64,000 nucleotides of DNA, from assembly GCF_001428865.1 (NCBI RefSeq), contig NZ_LMIV01000004.1, forward strand, positions 218,029 to 282,028, written 5' to 3'. The DNA comes from Sphingomonas sp. Root241. Its GTDB lineage: Bacteria > Pseudomonadota > Alphaproteobacteria > Sphingomonadales > Sphingomonadaceae. Of the stretch, positions 15,179-24,307 are shown piece after piece (position 1 is the first letter of the stretch; each line of letters starts with the position of its first letter). The translations under genes were made by a program, and so were the position numbers. The notes beneath the pieces are model-generated. The model saw only the letters and a list, made by a program, of their open reading frames with translations. It was not told where the DNA came from and searched no databases.

Positions 15179-15802
15179 TCAGCCTTCCGGAGGCAGCGGC
15201 GTATCCTCGGGCTTCTCCAGCTGGAGGCCGTGCTTGAGCAGCATCGGGATGTTGAGCATCGCGAAGACCAGGGTCATCGGGATCACCGCCCAGGTCTTGA
15301 AGGTGACCCACTGGTCCCAGGTCAGCACCTGGCGCATGACCTCGTTGAGCACTGCCATCGCGAGAAAGAAGCCGGTCCAGTTGATCGTCAGCAGCCGCCA
15401 GCCCTTGGCGGACAATCCCGGATAGGCGGTCTCCAGCAGCATCTGGAGCAGCGGCTTCCTGGTGATCAGGCCATAGCCCAGGATCACCGCGAACATCGTG
15501 TAGACGATCGTCGGCTTCATCTGGATGAAGGCTTCGTTGTGGAAATAGATGGTGAGCGCGCCGAACGGCAGCACCAGGGCAGCGGTGATCCACAGCATCG
15601 GCGAGATGTGCTTCGCCTTCCACCATGAGAGTAGCATCGCGGCCACCATCGCCGCCATGAACGCACCGGTCGCGGCGATGACCCGCTGGATCTGGAGGCC
15701 GGGAGCATAGGCGTTGACGAGGAAGAACACCGCGAGCGGACCGAAATCGATCAGCATGCGCAGGCCCGGCGAAGGGGCAGGGCGGGGAGTGGACTGGTTC
15801 AT
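15179..15802 (-). CDS. yciB: YciB/IspZ-family inner membrane protein
   Basis: 207 residues with about five to six membrane helices. Family motifs are LIDFGPLAVFFLVNAYAPG at the N-terminus, YFHNEAFIQMKPTIVYTMFA and LTINWTGFFLAMAVLNEVM. YciB takes part in cell-envelope synthesis and septation in other bacteria (intracellular septation protein A). It is followed at its 5' side by ftsY and mtaB on the same strand, forming a probable mtaB-ftsY-yciB operon. Confidence 0.9.
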   Translation of the reverse strand: MNQSTPRPAPSPGLRMLIDFGPLAVFFLVNAYAPGLQIQRVIAATGAFMAAMVAAMLLSWWKAKHISPMLWITAALVLPFGALTIYFHNEAFIQMKPTIVYTMFAVILGYGLITRKPLLQMLLETAYPGLSAKGWRLLTINWTGFFLAMAVLNEVMRQVLTWDQWVTFKTWAVIPMTLVFAMLNIPMLLKHGLQLEKPEDTPLPPEG

Positions 15803-15892
15803 ATTTGCTTCCGTTCGCCCTGAGCTTGTCGAAGGGCCGTCCTTCTGCTCGCCGGGAATAAAGGGGTAAAGCGGGCCTTCGACAACCCTGGA

Positions 15893-16846
15893 TCAGGTCC
15901 GGGGCGAACGGGGAGAGGTGAGTTCCTCCACCCCCGCGATGATGCGCGCCACTTCGTTGGCGTCGAACGGGCGCAGGTCGTCGACCTTTTCGCCCACTCC
16001 GATCGCGTGGATGGGGAGGCCGTATTTCTCGGCGGCGGCCACCAGGACACCCCCTCGCGCGGTGCCGTCCAATTTGGTCATGACGAGGCCGGTGACGCCG
16101 GCGACTTCCTTGAACACTTCGATCTGGCTGAGCGCGTTCTGGCCCGTGGTAGCGTCGAGGACGAGGACGACGTCGTGCGGCGAGGCCGGGTTGAGCCGGC
16201 CGAGCACGCGGCGGATCTTGGCGAGCTCGTCCATCAGCTCGCGCTTGTTCTGGAGCCGGCCGGCGGTGTCGACGATCAGCACGTCGATGCCGGTCGCAGT
16301 CGCCTGCTTGACGGCTTCGAAGACGATGCCGGCGGCGTCGCCGCCCTCGGGGCCGGTGACGATCGGCACGCCGATCCGCTCGGCCCAGGTCTTGAGCTGG
16401 CCGATCGCGGCGGCGCGGAAGGTGTCGCCCGCGGCGAGCATCACGCCGTAGTCCTGCTCGATCAGCAGGTTGGCGAGCTTGGCGATGGTGGTGGTCTTGC
16501 CGCTGCCGTTGACGCCGATGACGAGGATCACCTGCGGGCGCGGAAACGCCTCGATCTCGAGATGCTTCGCGACGGGTGCGAGCGCCTTCTCGATCTCCTC
16601 GGCGACGACGAGGCGGATGCCGAGCTCTTCCATGTTGCGCTCATATTGGCCCTCGGCGAGGCGGGCGCGGACGCGCGCGGCGGTGGCGGGGCCGAGATCG
16701 GAGGCGATCAGCGCCTCCTCGATATCGTCGAGCGTCGCTTCGTCGAGCCGCGCGCCGGAGAGGCCGGCGAGGTTGCCGAGCAGTCGATCCGAAGTCTTCT
16801 TGAAGCCGCCGAGCAGCCGATCGTGCCACGAGGGAGTGGTGCTCAT
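15893..16846 (-). CDS. ftsY: signal recognition particle receptor FtsY
   Basis: 317 residues. NG domain only: helical N domain at 1-90, then GTPase motifs VIGVNGSGKTTTIAKLA (G1), DTFRAAAIGQLKTWAER, DTAGRLQNKRELMDEL, TKLDGTARGGV and GVGEKVDDLRPFD. The long acidic A domain of E. coli FtsY is absent, as in other alphaproteobacteria. It docks ribosome-SRP complexes at the membrane; its partner ffh is at 20.6 kb. The start overlaps the mtaB stop by 4 nt. Confidence 0.95.
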   Translation of the reverse strand: MSTTPSWHDRLLGGFKKTSDRLLGNLAGLSGARLDEATLDDIEEALIASDLGPATAARVRARLAEGQYERNMEELGIRLVVAEEIEKALAPVAKHLEIEAFPRPQVILVIGVNGSGKTTTIAKLANLLIEQDYGVMLAAGDTFRAAAIGQLKTWAERIGVPIVTGPEGGDAAGIVFEAVKQATATGIDVLIVDTAGRLQNKRELMDELAKIRRVLGRLNPASPHDVVLVLDATTGQNALSQIEVFKEVAGVTGLVMTKLDGTARGGVLVAAAEKYGLPIHAIGVGEKVDDLRPFDANEVARIIAGVEELTSPRSPRT

Positions 16847-18066
16847 GCGATCAGCTTTCCGTCCTGCACGGCCTTGATGGTCACGGTCACGATGTCTCCA
16901 ACTTGCGCATGCGGCATGCGGACTTCGGCGAAATTGCCGGCATGGCCGCGATCGCCGGGGCGCTCTACCAGCACTTGCTGCGCGCTGCCTATCAGGCTTT
17001 GCAGCCAGCGCGAACGGCGCGTCGCGGCGGCTTCGCGAAGACGGGCGGCGCGGGCCTTGACGATCTCGGGTGCGACTTGCGGCATGCGCGCGGCGGGGGT
17101 GCCGGCGCGGGGGCTGTAGGGGAAGATGTGGGGGTGAACCACGTCGCAGTCTTCGAGCAATGCGAGGGTATTGGCGAACATCGCCTCGTCTTCCGTGGGG
17201 AATCCGGCGATCAGATCGGCACCGATGGCGATTTCGGGGCGCGCGGCCTTGAGGCGTTCGGTCAATGCGATGCTCTCGGCACGATTGTGGCGGCGCTTCA
17301 TCCGCTTGAGGATCATGTCGTCGCCGGCTTGCAGGGAGAGGTGGACGTGCGGCTGGAGGCGCGGCTCCTGCGTGAGCAAGGCGAACAGGCGATCGTCGAT
17401 TTCTACGCCGTCGAGCGAGGAAAGACGCAGCCGGTGGAGTTGGGGGACATGCGTCAGGATGCGCTCGACCAACTGGCCCAGGCTGGGCGCGCCGGGAAGG
17501 TCGGGGCCGTAGCTGGTCAGGTCGACTCCGGTGAGCACGATTTCGGCATGGTTTTCGGCCAGCGCGGCGATGCGGTCGATCACCGCGCCGGCAGGCACCG
17601 AACGGCTATTGCCGCGGCCATAGGGTATCACGCAGAAAGTGCAGCGATGATCGCAGCCATTCTGCACCTCAACAAACGCCCGGGCGTGGGTGGAGAAGCT
17701 TGCGGCGAGGTGCGGAGCGGTTTCGCGGATGGCCATGATGTCCTGGACCAGCACCGCATCACGTGCCTGCCAGGCTTCCGACGAGAGCTTCTCGGCATTG
17801 CCGATGACGCGATTCACTTCGGGCATCGCCGCGAAGCCGGCGGGGTCGATCTGCGCCGCGCAACCCGTGACGACGAGTTCGGCGTCGGGCTGTTCGCGCC
17901 GGGCGCGGCGGATCGCCTGGCGGGTCTGCTTGACCGCTTCGTTGGTGACCGCGCAGCTGTTCACCACGATCGTGTCTCGCCCCGTCAGCAGCGCACGGAT
18001 CGACTCTCCCTCGGCAAGGTTGAGGCGGCAACCCATATTGATGATCTGAGGAGAGGAGATCGGCAT
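16843..18066 (-). CDS. mtaB: tRNA (t6A37) methylthiotransferase MtaB
   Basis: 407 residues. UPF0004 domain with cysteines in NMGCRLN, VNSCAVT and TGCAAQ binds the auxiliary cluster. The radical-SAM CxxxCxxC is in CDHRCTFCVIPYGRG, followed by VLTGVDLTSYG and LSLQAGDDMILKRMKRRHN. A short C-terminal TRAM-like segment (VLVERPGDRGHAGNFAEVRM) ends the protein. MtaB adds a methylthio group to t6A37 to give ms2t6A. First gene of the minus-strand operon with ftsY. Confidence 0.94.
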   Translation of the reverse strand: MPISSPQIINMGCRLNLAEGESIRALLTGRDTIVVNSCAVTNEAVKQTRQAIRRARREQPDAELVVTGCAAQIDPAGFAAMPEVNRVIGNAEKLSSEAWQARDAVLVQDIMAIRETAPHLAASFSTHARAFVEVQNGCDHRCTFCVIPYGRGNSRSVPAGAVIDRIAALAENHAEIVLTGVDLTSYGPDLPGAPSLGQLVERILTHVPQLHRLRLSSLDGVEIDDRLFALLTQEPRLQPHVHLSLQAGDDMILKRMKRRHNRAESIALTERLKAARPEIAIGADLIAGFPTEDEAMFANTLALLEDCDVVHPHIFPYSPRAGTPAARMPQVAPEIVKARAARLREAAATRRSRWLQSLIGSAQQVLVERPGDRGHAGNFAEVRMPHAQVGDIVTVTIKAVQDGKLIA

Positions 18067-18107
18067 TGGCGAGCGATCTAGAGTCGACGGCGTCGGAAGT
18101 CCACGTG

Positions 18108-18644
18108 ATGGCCGAGGAAGTGCTCGGCTTCTGGTTCGAGGGGCTGATGCCCGAGCAATGGTTCGCGAAATCCGACGAGCTCGATCGGGAGATCGGCGCG
18201 CGCTTCGAAAGCCTGCGCCGCGAGGTGCTGGAGAGCAGTGCCGCGGGCTGGCGCGACGACCCGCGGACGTTGCTCGCCGCTGTGATCCTGCTCGATCAGT
18301 TCAGTCGCAACGTGCATCGCGGCACGCCCGAAGCCTTCGCCGCCGATCCGCTCGCGCAGGAATTGGCGAGCCTCGCGGTCGAGCGCGGCTGGGACCGCGA
18401 CATGACGCCGGAGCAGCGTCAGTTCCTCTATCTGCCGTTCGAACATGCGGAGAGCCGCGCGCTGCAGGCGGTGAGCCTAAGCTGCTACGAGGCGCTGGGA
18501 CTGGAGGAAGCGCTCGAATATGCACGGCAGCACGCCGAGGTGATCGCGCGCTACGGGCGGTTCCCGAGCCGCAATGCAGCATTGGGGCGCGAGTCGACGG
18601 CGGAGGAGGTTGCGTATCTGGCCAAGCCGGGGGCGGGATGGTGA
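18108..18644 (+). CDS. DUF924 family protein
   Basis: 178 residues. The family pattern is clear: VLGFWFEGLMPEQWF, a WRDDPRTLLAAVILLDQFSRN core and YLPFEHAESRALQ, ending GRFPSRNAALGRESTAEE. Members adopt a TPR-like helical fold and have no firm biochemical function. The start is uncertain: ATG 18108 and GTG 18105 follow GGAAG, whereas a TTG at 18066 overlaps the divergent mtaB start and would add 14 residues. Confidence 0.88.
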   Translation: MAEEVLGFWFEGLMPEQWFAKSDELDREIGARFESLRREVLESSAAGWRDDPRTLLAAVILLDQFSRNVHRGTPEAFAADPLAQELASLAVERGWDRDMTPEQRQFLYLPFEHAESRALQAVSLSCYEALGLEEALEYARQHAEVIARYGRFPSRNAALGRESTAEEVAYLAKPGAGW

Positions 18645-18660
18645 AGCACCTTCACCTTAT

Positions 18661-18738
18661 CGTCACCCCGGCGAAGGCCGGGGTCTCGTGCCGTTTCCCG
18701 CTCGCCGCCCGAGATCCCGGCCTTCGCCGGGATGACGG
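18661..18738. repeat. inverted pair of CCGGCGAAGGCCGG repeats
   Basis: CGTCACCCCGGCGAAGGCCG at the left and GGCCTTCGCCGGGATGACGG at the right, separated by about 35 bp. It fills the gap between the convergent DUF924 and GGDEF-EAL genes and touches the latter's stop codon. Confidence 0.88.
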
Positions 18739-20364
18739 TCAGCCTACGAGGCGTTGGTCGGTGACTGCCACAGGCGCTTCTAATTGACTCGAATGGCGGA
18801 GCAGGCGGCGCTCGGCGAGCAGTCGGCGGACGCCCGCGATCGAAAGCGGCTTGCCGTAATGCCAGCCCTGCGCTTTGGCGCAGCCGAGCGCGCGGAGCCG
18901 TTCCTCGATGGCCGCATCCTCGACGCCCTCGGCGGTGATCGGCAGGTTGAGGCTGTCGCCGAGGCTGATGATCGCATTGACGATCGCCGCAGAGTCCGCG
19001 CTCTGATTCAGGGACATGATGAAGCTCTTGTCGATCTTGATGCGATCAAAGGGCAATGCGCGCAGGTGGGCGAGCGATGAATAGCCGGTGCCGAAATCGT
19101 CGAGCGCGAGCTGGACACCCTGATTTTTGAGGCTGCCGACGATCGACTGCGCCAGGGCGAGATTGTCGAACAATGCGCTCTCGGTGATCTCGACCTCGAG
19201 ACGATTGGCGGGGAAGCCGGTCTCAGTGAGCACCTTGATCACCTTCTGCGCCAGCCACGCGTCGCGCAGCTGCCAGGGCGAGATGTTGATCGAGACGCTG
19301 AGCGAGGGATCCCAGTCGCGCGCCGCGAGGAACGCTTGCCGCATGATCGACAGCGAGAGCTCGCCGATCATGCCGGTTTCCTCGGCGATCGGGATGAACA
19401 ATTCGGGGCTGATCGTGCCGCGCGTCGAATGCTCCCAGCGCGCGAGCACCTCGAAGCCGTACAGGCGGCCGGTCGAAAGATCGATCTGCTGCTCGAAATA
19501 GGGGACGATTTCCTGCCGCGGGATAGCGAGGCGGAGGCCCGATTCGAGATCGTTGCGAGTCTGCAGCTCGCGCTCCATCGACTGATCGAACCAGGCGAAG
19601 CGGTTCCGGCCGGCCTTCTTGGCCTGATACATCGCGATGTCGGCGGCACGCATCAGCGCATCGATGCCCGCGCAATCGAAGTCCGAGCGCGCGATGCCGA
19701 GCGAGCAGCTGATGTGGAGGCGCAGACCTTCGGCCTCGAACGGTTGGGCCATGCGGCTGATCAGTTTCTCCGCGATGCGCTCGACGGTCGAGGGTTCGTC
19801 GGCGTCGAACAGGAACCCGCAGGCGAATTCGTCGCCGCCCAGCCGCGCGGTGAGCGCGATCGGCGGCATGAAATGCGCGATCTCGCTGGCGACGGCACGG
19901 AGCAGCGCGTCGCCCACGGCATGGCCGTGCATATCGTTGATCGTCTTGAAGTGATCGAGATCGAGCATCACCAGCGCCATTGCCTTGCGGCGGCGCTGGG
20001 CGCGGACGAACATCGCCGCGCCTTCCTCCGCGAGGCTGCGGCGGTTGAGGAATCCGGTCAGCGGATCGCGACTGGCGAGCTGCTGAGCGCGTTCCTCGGC
20101 GGCGGCGCGGATCTGGAGCTCACGGTGTAGCGCGGAGTGACGGCGCCAGCCGAACAGGATCAGCGCTACATTGAGCAGGAGTGCGATCACCAGCGGCTGG
20201 GCCGGCGGCTCGGCGCCCTGGAGATAATGCTGCAGCGACTGCGACAGCACCGCGCTGCCGATGCCCACGAACAGCAGGATTGCAGCGACGCTGATCGCGC
20301 CCGTGACCACGCTGGTGCGCGGAGCGTGGCCTTGCATCATGTCTTCCTCGAAATCTCGCGACAT
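18739..20364 (-). CDS. GGDEF-EAL cyclic-di-GMP turnover protein, membrane-bound
   Basis: 541 residues. Two transmembrane helices (~19-41 and ~57-76) are followed by a GGDEF domain (about 95-255) with an intact LGGDEF active site and no obvious RxxD inhibitory site, then an EAL domain (about 265-520). The EAL core reads YGFEVLARW (EVL), and the metal-site loop DDFGTGYSS, the base EITESALFDN and KIDKSFI are present. Both synthesis and breakdown of c-di-GMP look possible. No sensory domain other than the short membrane region. It is divergent from ffh. Confidence 0.93.
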   Translation of the reverse strand: MSRDFEEDMMQGHAPRTSVVTGAISVAAILLFVGIGSAVLSQSLQHYLQGAEPPAQPLVIALLLNVALILFGWRRHSALHRELQIRAAAEERAQQLASRDPLTGFLNRRSLAEEGAAMFVRAQRRRKAMALVMLDLDHFKTINDMHGHAVGDALLRAVASEIAHFMPPIALTARLGGDEFACGFLFDADEPSTVERIAEKLISRMAQPFEAEGLRLHISCSLGIARSDFDCAGIDALMRAADIAMYQAKKAGRNRFAWFDQSMERELQTRNDLESGLRLAIPRQEIVPYFEQQIDLSTGRLYGFEVLARWEHSTRGTISPELFIPIAEETGMIGELSLSIMRQAFLAARDWDPSLSVSINISPWQLRDAWLAQKVIKVLTETGFPANRLEVEITESALFDNLALAQSIVGSLKNQGVQLALDDFGTGYSSLAHLRALPFDRIKIDKSFIMSLNQSADSAAIVNAIISLGDSLNLPITAEGVEDAAIEERLRALGCAKAQGWHYGKPLSIAGVRRLLAERRLLRHSSQLEAPVAVTDQRLVG

Positions 20365-20550
20365 GGTCGACGCACGCCCCCTAAACGATAACGCTTGTTT
20401 TGGCCGTTGAGGGTGTAGATCGGGTTAAACACGGAGCTTTCCGAAACCTTACCGCGGCGCGAGGTGCGAGGTTGCGCTCCGCGCCATCTGCCGCTATGTG
20501 CGCGTCCGACCGTTCCCGTGGGACGCGAACATTGTGCACCCCAAGGGGTG

Positions 20551-20590
20551 ACGCCGGCCGACGAGGTTTCGTCCGCCGGCGTGTTTTGCG
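20551..20590 (+). terminator. hairpin upstream of ffh, terminator- or attenuator-like
   Basis: ACGCCGGC at 20551 pairs with GCCGGCGT ending at 20582, with inner GACGA/TCGTC pairing, followed by GTTTTGCGTTT. It lies 40 bp before the ffh start, in the 265-bp gap after the divergent GGDEF-EAL gene. Nothing else in that gap is recognisable; in particular no SRP RNA. Confidence 0.45.
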
Positions 20591-20629
20591 TTTGGGGGCG
20601 GGTGTCAACTTCGGAGTGAACTTGGTCTC

Positions 20630-22117
20630 ATGTTCGATAGTCTGAGCGAACGGCTGGGCGGCGTCTTCGAGCGCCTGCGCGGGCGTGGCGCGCTCAACGA
20701 AAGCGATGTCCGCACCGCGATGCGCGAAGTGCGGATCGCGCTGCTGGAGGCCGACGTCGCGCTTCCGGTGGCGCGCGACTTCGTCGAGAAGGTGACCGAG
20801 CAGGCGATCGGCCACCAGGTGCTGCGTTCGGTCACTCCGGGCCAGCAGGTCGTCAAGATCGTCCACGACGCGCTGATCGACATGCTCGGCAGCGACACGT
20901 CCGAGCTCGAGCTCGGCGTCACGCCGCCGGCGGTGATCATGCTGGTCGGCCTGCAGGGCTCGGGCAAGACCACGACCACCGCCAAGCTGGCGAAGCTGCT
21001 CAGCAAGACCCAGGGCAAGAAGGTGATGATGGCGTCGCTCGACGTCAATCGCCCGGCCGCGCAGGAACAGCTCGCGGTGCTCGGCACCCAGACCGAAGTG
21101 GCGACGCTGCCGATCGTCGCGGGCCAGACCCCGGTCGAGATCGCCAAGCGCGCGCTCTCCTCGGCGAAGCTGCAGGGCTTCGACGTGCTGATGCTCGACA
21201 CCGCGGGCCGCCTCCACGTCGATCAGGCGCTGATGGACGAGATGAAGGCGGTGGCGGACATCGCCAATCCGGCCGAAATCCTGCTCGTCGTCGACAGCCT
21301 GACCGGCCAGGACGCCGTCAACGTCGCGTCCAGCTTCTCGGCGCAGGTGCCGCTCACCGGCGTGATCCTGACCCGCATGGACGGCGATGCCCGCGGCGGC
21401 GCGGCGCTGTCGATGCGCGCGGTGACCGGCAAGCCGATCAAGTTCGCCGGCATGGGCGAGAAGCTCGACGCGATCGAGCCGTTCCATCCCAAGCGCGTCG
21501 CCGGCCGCATCCTCGGCATGGGCGACGTCGTGTCGCTGGTCGAGCGGGCCGCCGAGTCGATCCAGCAGGAAGACGCCGAGCGGATGGCGGGCCGGCTCGC
21601 CAAGGGCCAGTTCGACATGAACGACCTGCGCAGCCAGCTCCAGCAGATGCGCCGGATGGGCGGACTGGGCGCGCTCGCCGGGATGATCCCCGGCATGAAG
21701 AAGGCGCAGGCGGCGATGGCGTCGGGCGCGGTCGACGAGAAGATCCTGCTCCGCATGGACGCGATGATCGGATCGATGACACCGAAGGAGCGCGCCAAGC
21801 CGGAACTGCTCAACGCCAAGCGCAAGATCCGCGTCGCCAAGGGCAGCGGCACGACCGTCCAGGACGTCAACAAGCTCATGAAGATGCATCAGGAGATGCA
21901 GACGGCAATGAAGCGGCTGAAGAAGATGGGCGGCCTGAAAGGCATGCTGGGGATGCTCGGCAAGGGCGGCCCCGGCGGCGGGATGGGCGGCGTCGGCAAC
22001 GCGCTCGGCGGGCCCGAAATGGGCGAGATGATGGGCAAGATGGGCGGCGGCCTTCCCGGGCTCCCCGGCGGCGCCAACCTCCCGCCAGGTTTCGAAAATT
22101 TCCTGAAAAAGAAGTAA
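20630..22117 (+). CDS. ffh: signal recognition particle protein Ffh
   Basis: 495 residues. N domain (1-85), GTPase G domain with LQGSGKTTTTAKLAK, DVNRPAAQEQL, DTAGRLHVDQALMDEM, TRMDGDARGGAAL and GMGEKLDAIEPF, and a Met-rich M domain (about 300-495) that binds SRP RNA and signal sequences. The C-terminus is rich in Gly and Met (GGPGGGMGGVG). Works with FtsY. First gene of ffh-rpsP-(small)-rimM. Confidence 0.96.
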   Translation: MFDSLSERLGGVFERLRGRGALNESDVRTAMREVRIALLEADVALPVARDFVEKVTEQAIGHQVLRSVTPGQQVVKIVHDALIDMLGSDTSELELGVTPPAVIMLVGLQGSGKTTTTAKLAKLLSKTQGKKVMMASLDVNRPAAQEQLAVLGTQTEVATLPIVAGQTPVEIAKRALSSAKLQGFDVLMLDTAGRLHVDQALMDEMKAVADIANPAEILLVVDSLTGQDAVNVASSFSAQVPLTGVILTRMDGDARGGAALSMRAVTGKPIKFAGMGEKLDAIEPFHPKRVAGRILGMGDVVSLVERAAESIQQEDAERMAGRLAKGQFDMNDLRSQLQQMRRMGGLGALAGMIPGMKKAQAAMASGAVDEKILLRMDAMIGSMTPKERAKPELLNAKRKIRVAKGSGTTVQDVNKLMKMHQEMQTAMKRLKKMGGLKGMLGMLGKGGPGGGMGGVGNALGGPEMGEMMGKMGGGLPGLPGGANLPPGFENFLKKK

Positions 22118-22147
22118 TTTAACTCAAGATTGTAAGAAGGAATAACA

Positions 22148-22768
22148 ATGGCACTCTCTATGCGTCTCTCGCGCGGCGGTTCGAAGAAGCGTCCGTATTA
22201 CCGGATCGTGATCGCCGACGCGCGCAGCCCGCGCGACGGCAAGTTCATCGAGAAGATCGGCACCTACAACCCGCTGCTCGCCAAGGATTCGCCCGAGCGT
22301 ATCAAGCTCGACGGTGATCGCGCCAAGCATTGGCTGAGCGTCGGCGCGCAGCCGACCGACCGCGTCGCCCGCTTCCTCGACGTCATCGGCGTCAAGGAGC
22401 GTGCCGCCAAGAACAACCCGAACAAGGGCAAGCCGGGCGAGAAGGCCGTCGAGCGCGCCGAGGAGCGTGCCGAGAAGGCCAAGGCCGCTGAAGAGGCTGC
22501 TGCCGAGGCAGCCGCAGCGCCGGCTCCTGAGCCGGTCGCTGAAGAGCCCGCCGCTGAGGAAGTTGCTCCGGCCGCCGAGGAAGCCGTTGTCGAGGCTCCT
22601 GCTGCTGAAGTGACCGAGGAAGCTGCTCCGGCCGCTGAGGAAGCCGTTGCCGAGGCTCCCGCTGCCGAAGTGACCGAAGAAGCCGCGCCTGTCGCCGAGG
22701 AGGCTCCGACCGAAGAGGCAGCTGCCGAGGCTCCGGCCGAAGCCGCCGAAGAAAAGTCGGAAGGCTGA
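22148..22768 (+). CDS. rpsP: 30S ribosomal protein S16 with long acidic extension
   Basis: 206 residues. The first ~85 residues are normal S16 ([46 protein letters not shown]). The remaining ~120 residues are an Ala/Glu/Pro-rich extension containing a near-identical tandem unit of 19 residues (EEAV[VA][13 protein letters not shown]). Ordinary S16 has 80-100 residues. The tail has very low complexity and is probably disordered. It lies 31 bp after ffh. Confidence 0.95.
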   Translation: MALSMRLSRGGSKKRPYYRIVIADARSPRDGKFIEKIGTYNPLLAKDSPERIKLDGDRAKHWLSVGAQPTDRVARFLDVIGVKERAAKNNPNKGKPGEKAVERAEERAEKAKAAEEAAAEAAAAPAPEPVAEEPAAEEVAPAAEEAVVEAPAAEVTEEAAPAAEEAVAEAPAAEVTEEAAPVAEEAPTEEAAAEAPAEAAEEKSEG

Positions 22769-22825
22769 GGCACTTGCGGGCCATCATGCGTTTGTCCGGG
22801 CGAACCATGTCCAGAGGAGCGCAGG

Positions 22826-22975
22826 ATGGCCAGCAAACCCGATACCGGTCCGGACACCGAGGATCGTGAGAACCCGGGAAGCAACCAGACCAACCCCGCG
22901 GGCGCATCCACCGATGCGCCTGCGGAAGGTGGCGACGATGCGCCGCCGCAGCAGCCGGGCTCCCCTGAGGGGTGA
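22826..22975 (+). CDS. 49-residue Pro/Asp-rich hypothetical protein
   Basis: Short frame with a good ribosome site (AGAGGAGCGCAGG) before the ATG. The sequence (MASKPDTGPDTEDRENPG ... QQPGSPEG) is polar, acidic and probably disordered. Its position between rpsP and rimM on the same strand and the ribosome site support expression. Family not recognised. Confidence 0.5.
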   Translation: MASKPDTGPDTEDRENPGSNQTNPAGASTDAPAEGGDDAPPQQPGSPEG

Positions 22976-22997
22976 GCCTGGCCGCCCGCCAAAATAT

Positions 22998-23079
22998 CGT
23001 CACCCCGGCGAAAGCCGGGGTCCAGGGCTGCAAGCGTGCGGCCTGAAGCATGAGGTCCCGGCTTTCGCCGGGATGACGG
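22998..23079. repeat. inverted pair of CCGGCGAAAGCCGG repeats before rimM
   Basis: CGTCACCCCGGCGAAAGCCG at the left and CGGCTTTCGCCGGGATGACG at the right, about 40 bp apart. The right unit ends only 5 bp before the rimM ATG, so any ribosome site for rimM lies inside the repeat. Confidence 0.88.
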
Positions 23080-23083
23080 TTTT

Positions 23084-23557
23084 ATGAGCGACCGCCCCGT
23101 CACGCTCGCCGCCGTCATCGGCGCGCACGGCATTGCCGGCGAAGTCCGCCTGAAGGTCTTCGCCGACGATCTCGCCAGCTATAAGAGCTTCAACAACGGC
23201 GCGCTGACGCTCAAGAACCTGCGCACCGGATCGAACGGCGCGATCGCCCGCTTCGCCGAAGTGGCCGACCGCAACGCCGCCGAGGCGCTGCGCGGCACCC
23301 AGCTGACCGTCCCCCGTTCGGCGCTGCCGCCGCTCGAGGAGGGCGAATATTATCATGTCGACCTGCTCGGGCTTCCCGCGGTCTCCGATGCCGGGGACGC
23401 GCTGGGCAAGGTCGTCGCGATCGACAATTATGGCGCGGGTGACGTGCTCGAGATCGAGCGTCCGGACGGTAAGCGCTTCATGGTGCCGATGCAGCCCGAG
23501 GCGGTACCCGAATGGGATGCCGAACGGCTGGTGGTCCATAGCGGGTTCGCCGAATGA
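23084..23557 (+). CDS. rimM: 16S rRNA processing factor RimM
   Basis: 157 residues. N-terminal RimM barrel (VTLAAVIGAHGIAGEVRLKVF) and C-terminal PRC-barrel domain (EGEYYHVDLLGLPAV, VLEIERPDGKRFMVPM). It binds S19 during 30S maturation. No classical ribosome site outside the adjoining repeat. It overlaps the next gene by 4 nt (ATGA). Usually followed by trmD; here trmD is 4.2 kb away. Confidence 0.93.
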   Translation: MSDRPVTLAAVIGAHGIAGEVRLKVFADDLASYKSFNNGALTLKNLRTGSNGAIARFAEVADRNAAEALRGTQLTVPRSALPPLEEGEYYHVDLLGLPAVSDAGDALGKVVAIDNYGAGDVLEIERPDGKRFMVPMQPEAVPEWDAERLVVHSGFAE

Positions 23558-24276
23558 ACCGCATCGCGGTTCTCTCCGATATCCACGGTAATTTGCCCGC
23601 GCTCGAAGCGGTTGTCGCCGACGCGGAGGCGCGGGGCTGTTCGCGCTTCCTGAACCTCGGCGATATCCTGTCCGGGCCGCTCTGGCCGGCCGAGACAGCG
23701 GACTATCTGATGGCGCGCGACTGGCCGACGATCGCGGGCAATCACGAGCGGCAATTGCTCCATATTCCGCCTGCGCGGATGAACGATTCCGATGCGTTCA
23801 CCTGGTCGCGTCTGTCGGAAGCGCAACTCCGCTGGCTGGACGCGCTGCCGGCGACGCTGGCGTTGGAGTCGCTGTTCCTGTGCCACGGAACGCCCGGCAG
23901 CGACCTGGAGCATTTCCTCGAAACCCTAGAGCAGGACCGGCTGCGGCGTGCCACGGAGGCCGAAGTCGCGAACCGGCTGGGCGATCGGGTGGAGCCGCTG
24001 ACACTCTGCGGCCATTCGCATATCGCCGGGCTGTCGCGGCTGGCGGATGGGCGGCGCGTCGCCAATCCGGGCAGCGTCGGGCTGCAGGGATATCTTGACG
24101 ATCACCCGCATTCCTATGTCGTCGAAGGCGAGGATGCGCGGGCGCGCTATGCGATCGTCGAAGCGACCGAAATCACGTTCCATGCGGTAGAATATGATCA
24201 CGCCGCTGCCGCTGCGAAGGCCGGGCGCGAGGGGCGGGACGACTGGGCACGGGCGCTGGCCACAGGGAAGCCGTGA
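23554..24276 (+). CDS. metallophosphoesterase, YfcE/calcineurin-like
   Basis: 240 residues. Metal-binding motifs are intact: VLSDIHGN (Asp, His), NLGDILSG (Asp), AGNHE (Asn, His), LCHGTPG (His) and CGHSHIAG (two His). This is the two-metal phosphodiesterase/phosphatase fold, similar to YfcE. The natural substrate is unknown. It overlaps rimM by 4 nt and so is probably co-transcribed with it. Confidence 0.88.
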   Translation: MNRIAVLSDIHGNLPALEAVVADAEARGCSRFLNLGDILSGPLWPAETADYLMARDWPTIAGNHERQLLHIPPARMNDSDAFTWSRLSEAQLRWLDALPATLALESLFLCHGTPGSDLEHFLETLEQDRLRRATEAEVANRLGDRVEPLTLCGHSHIAGLSRLADGRRVANPGSVGLQGYLDDHPHSYVVEGEDARARYAIVEATEITFHAVEYDHAAAAAKAGREGRDDWARALATGKP

Positions 24277-24307
24277 GCGGAGTTTCGCTTGCCTCTGAAT
24301 ACCTACA

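Noticed and set aside
20365-20629. Possible SRP RNA (ffs) in the gap before ffh
   Set aside because: No GGAAGCAG-type tetraloop/symmetric-loop sequence of small SRP RNA is present; only a terminator-like hairpin.
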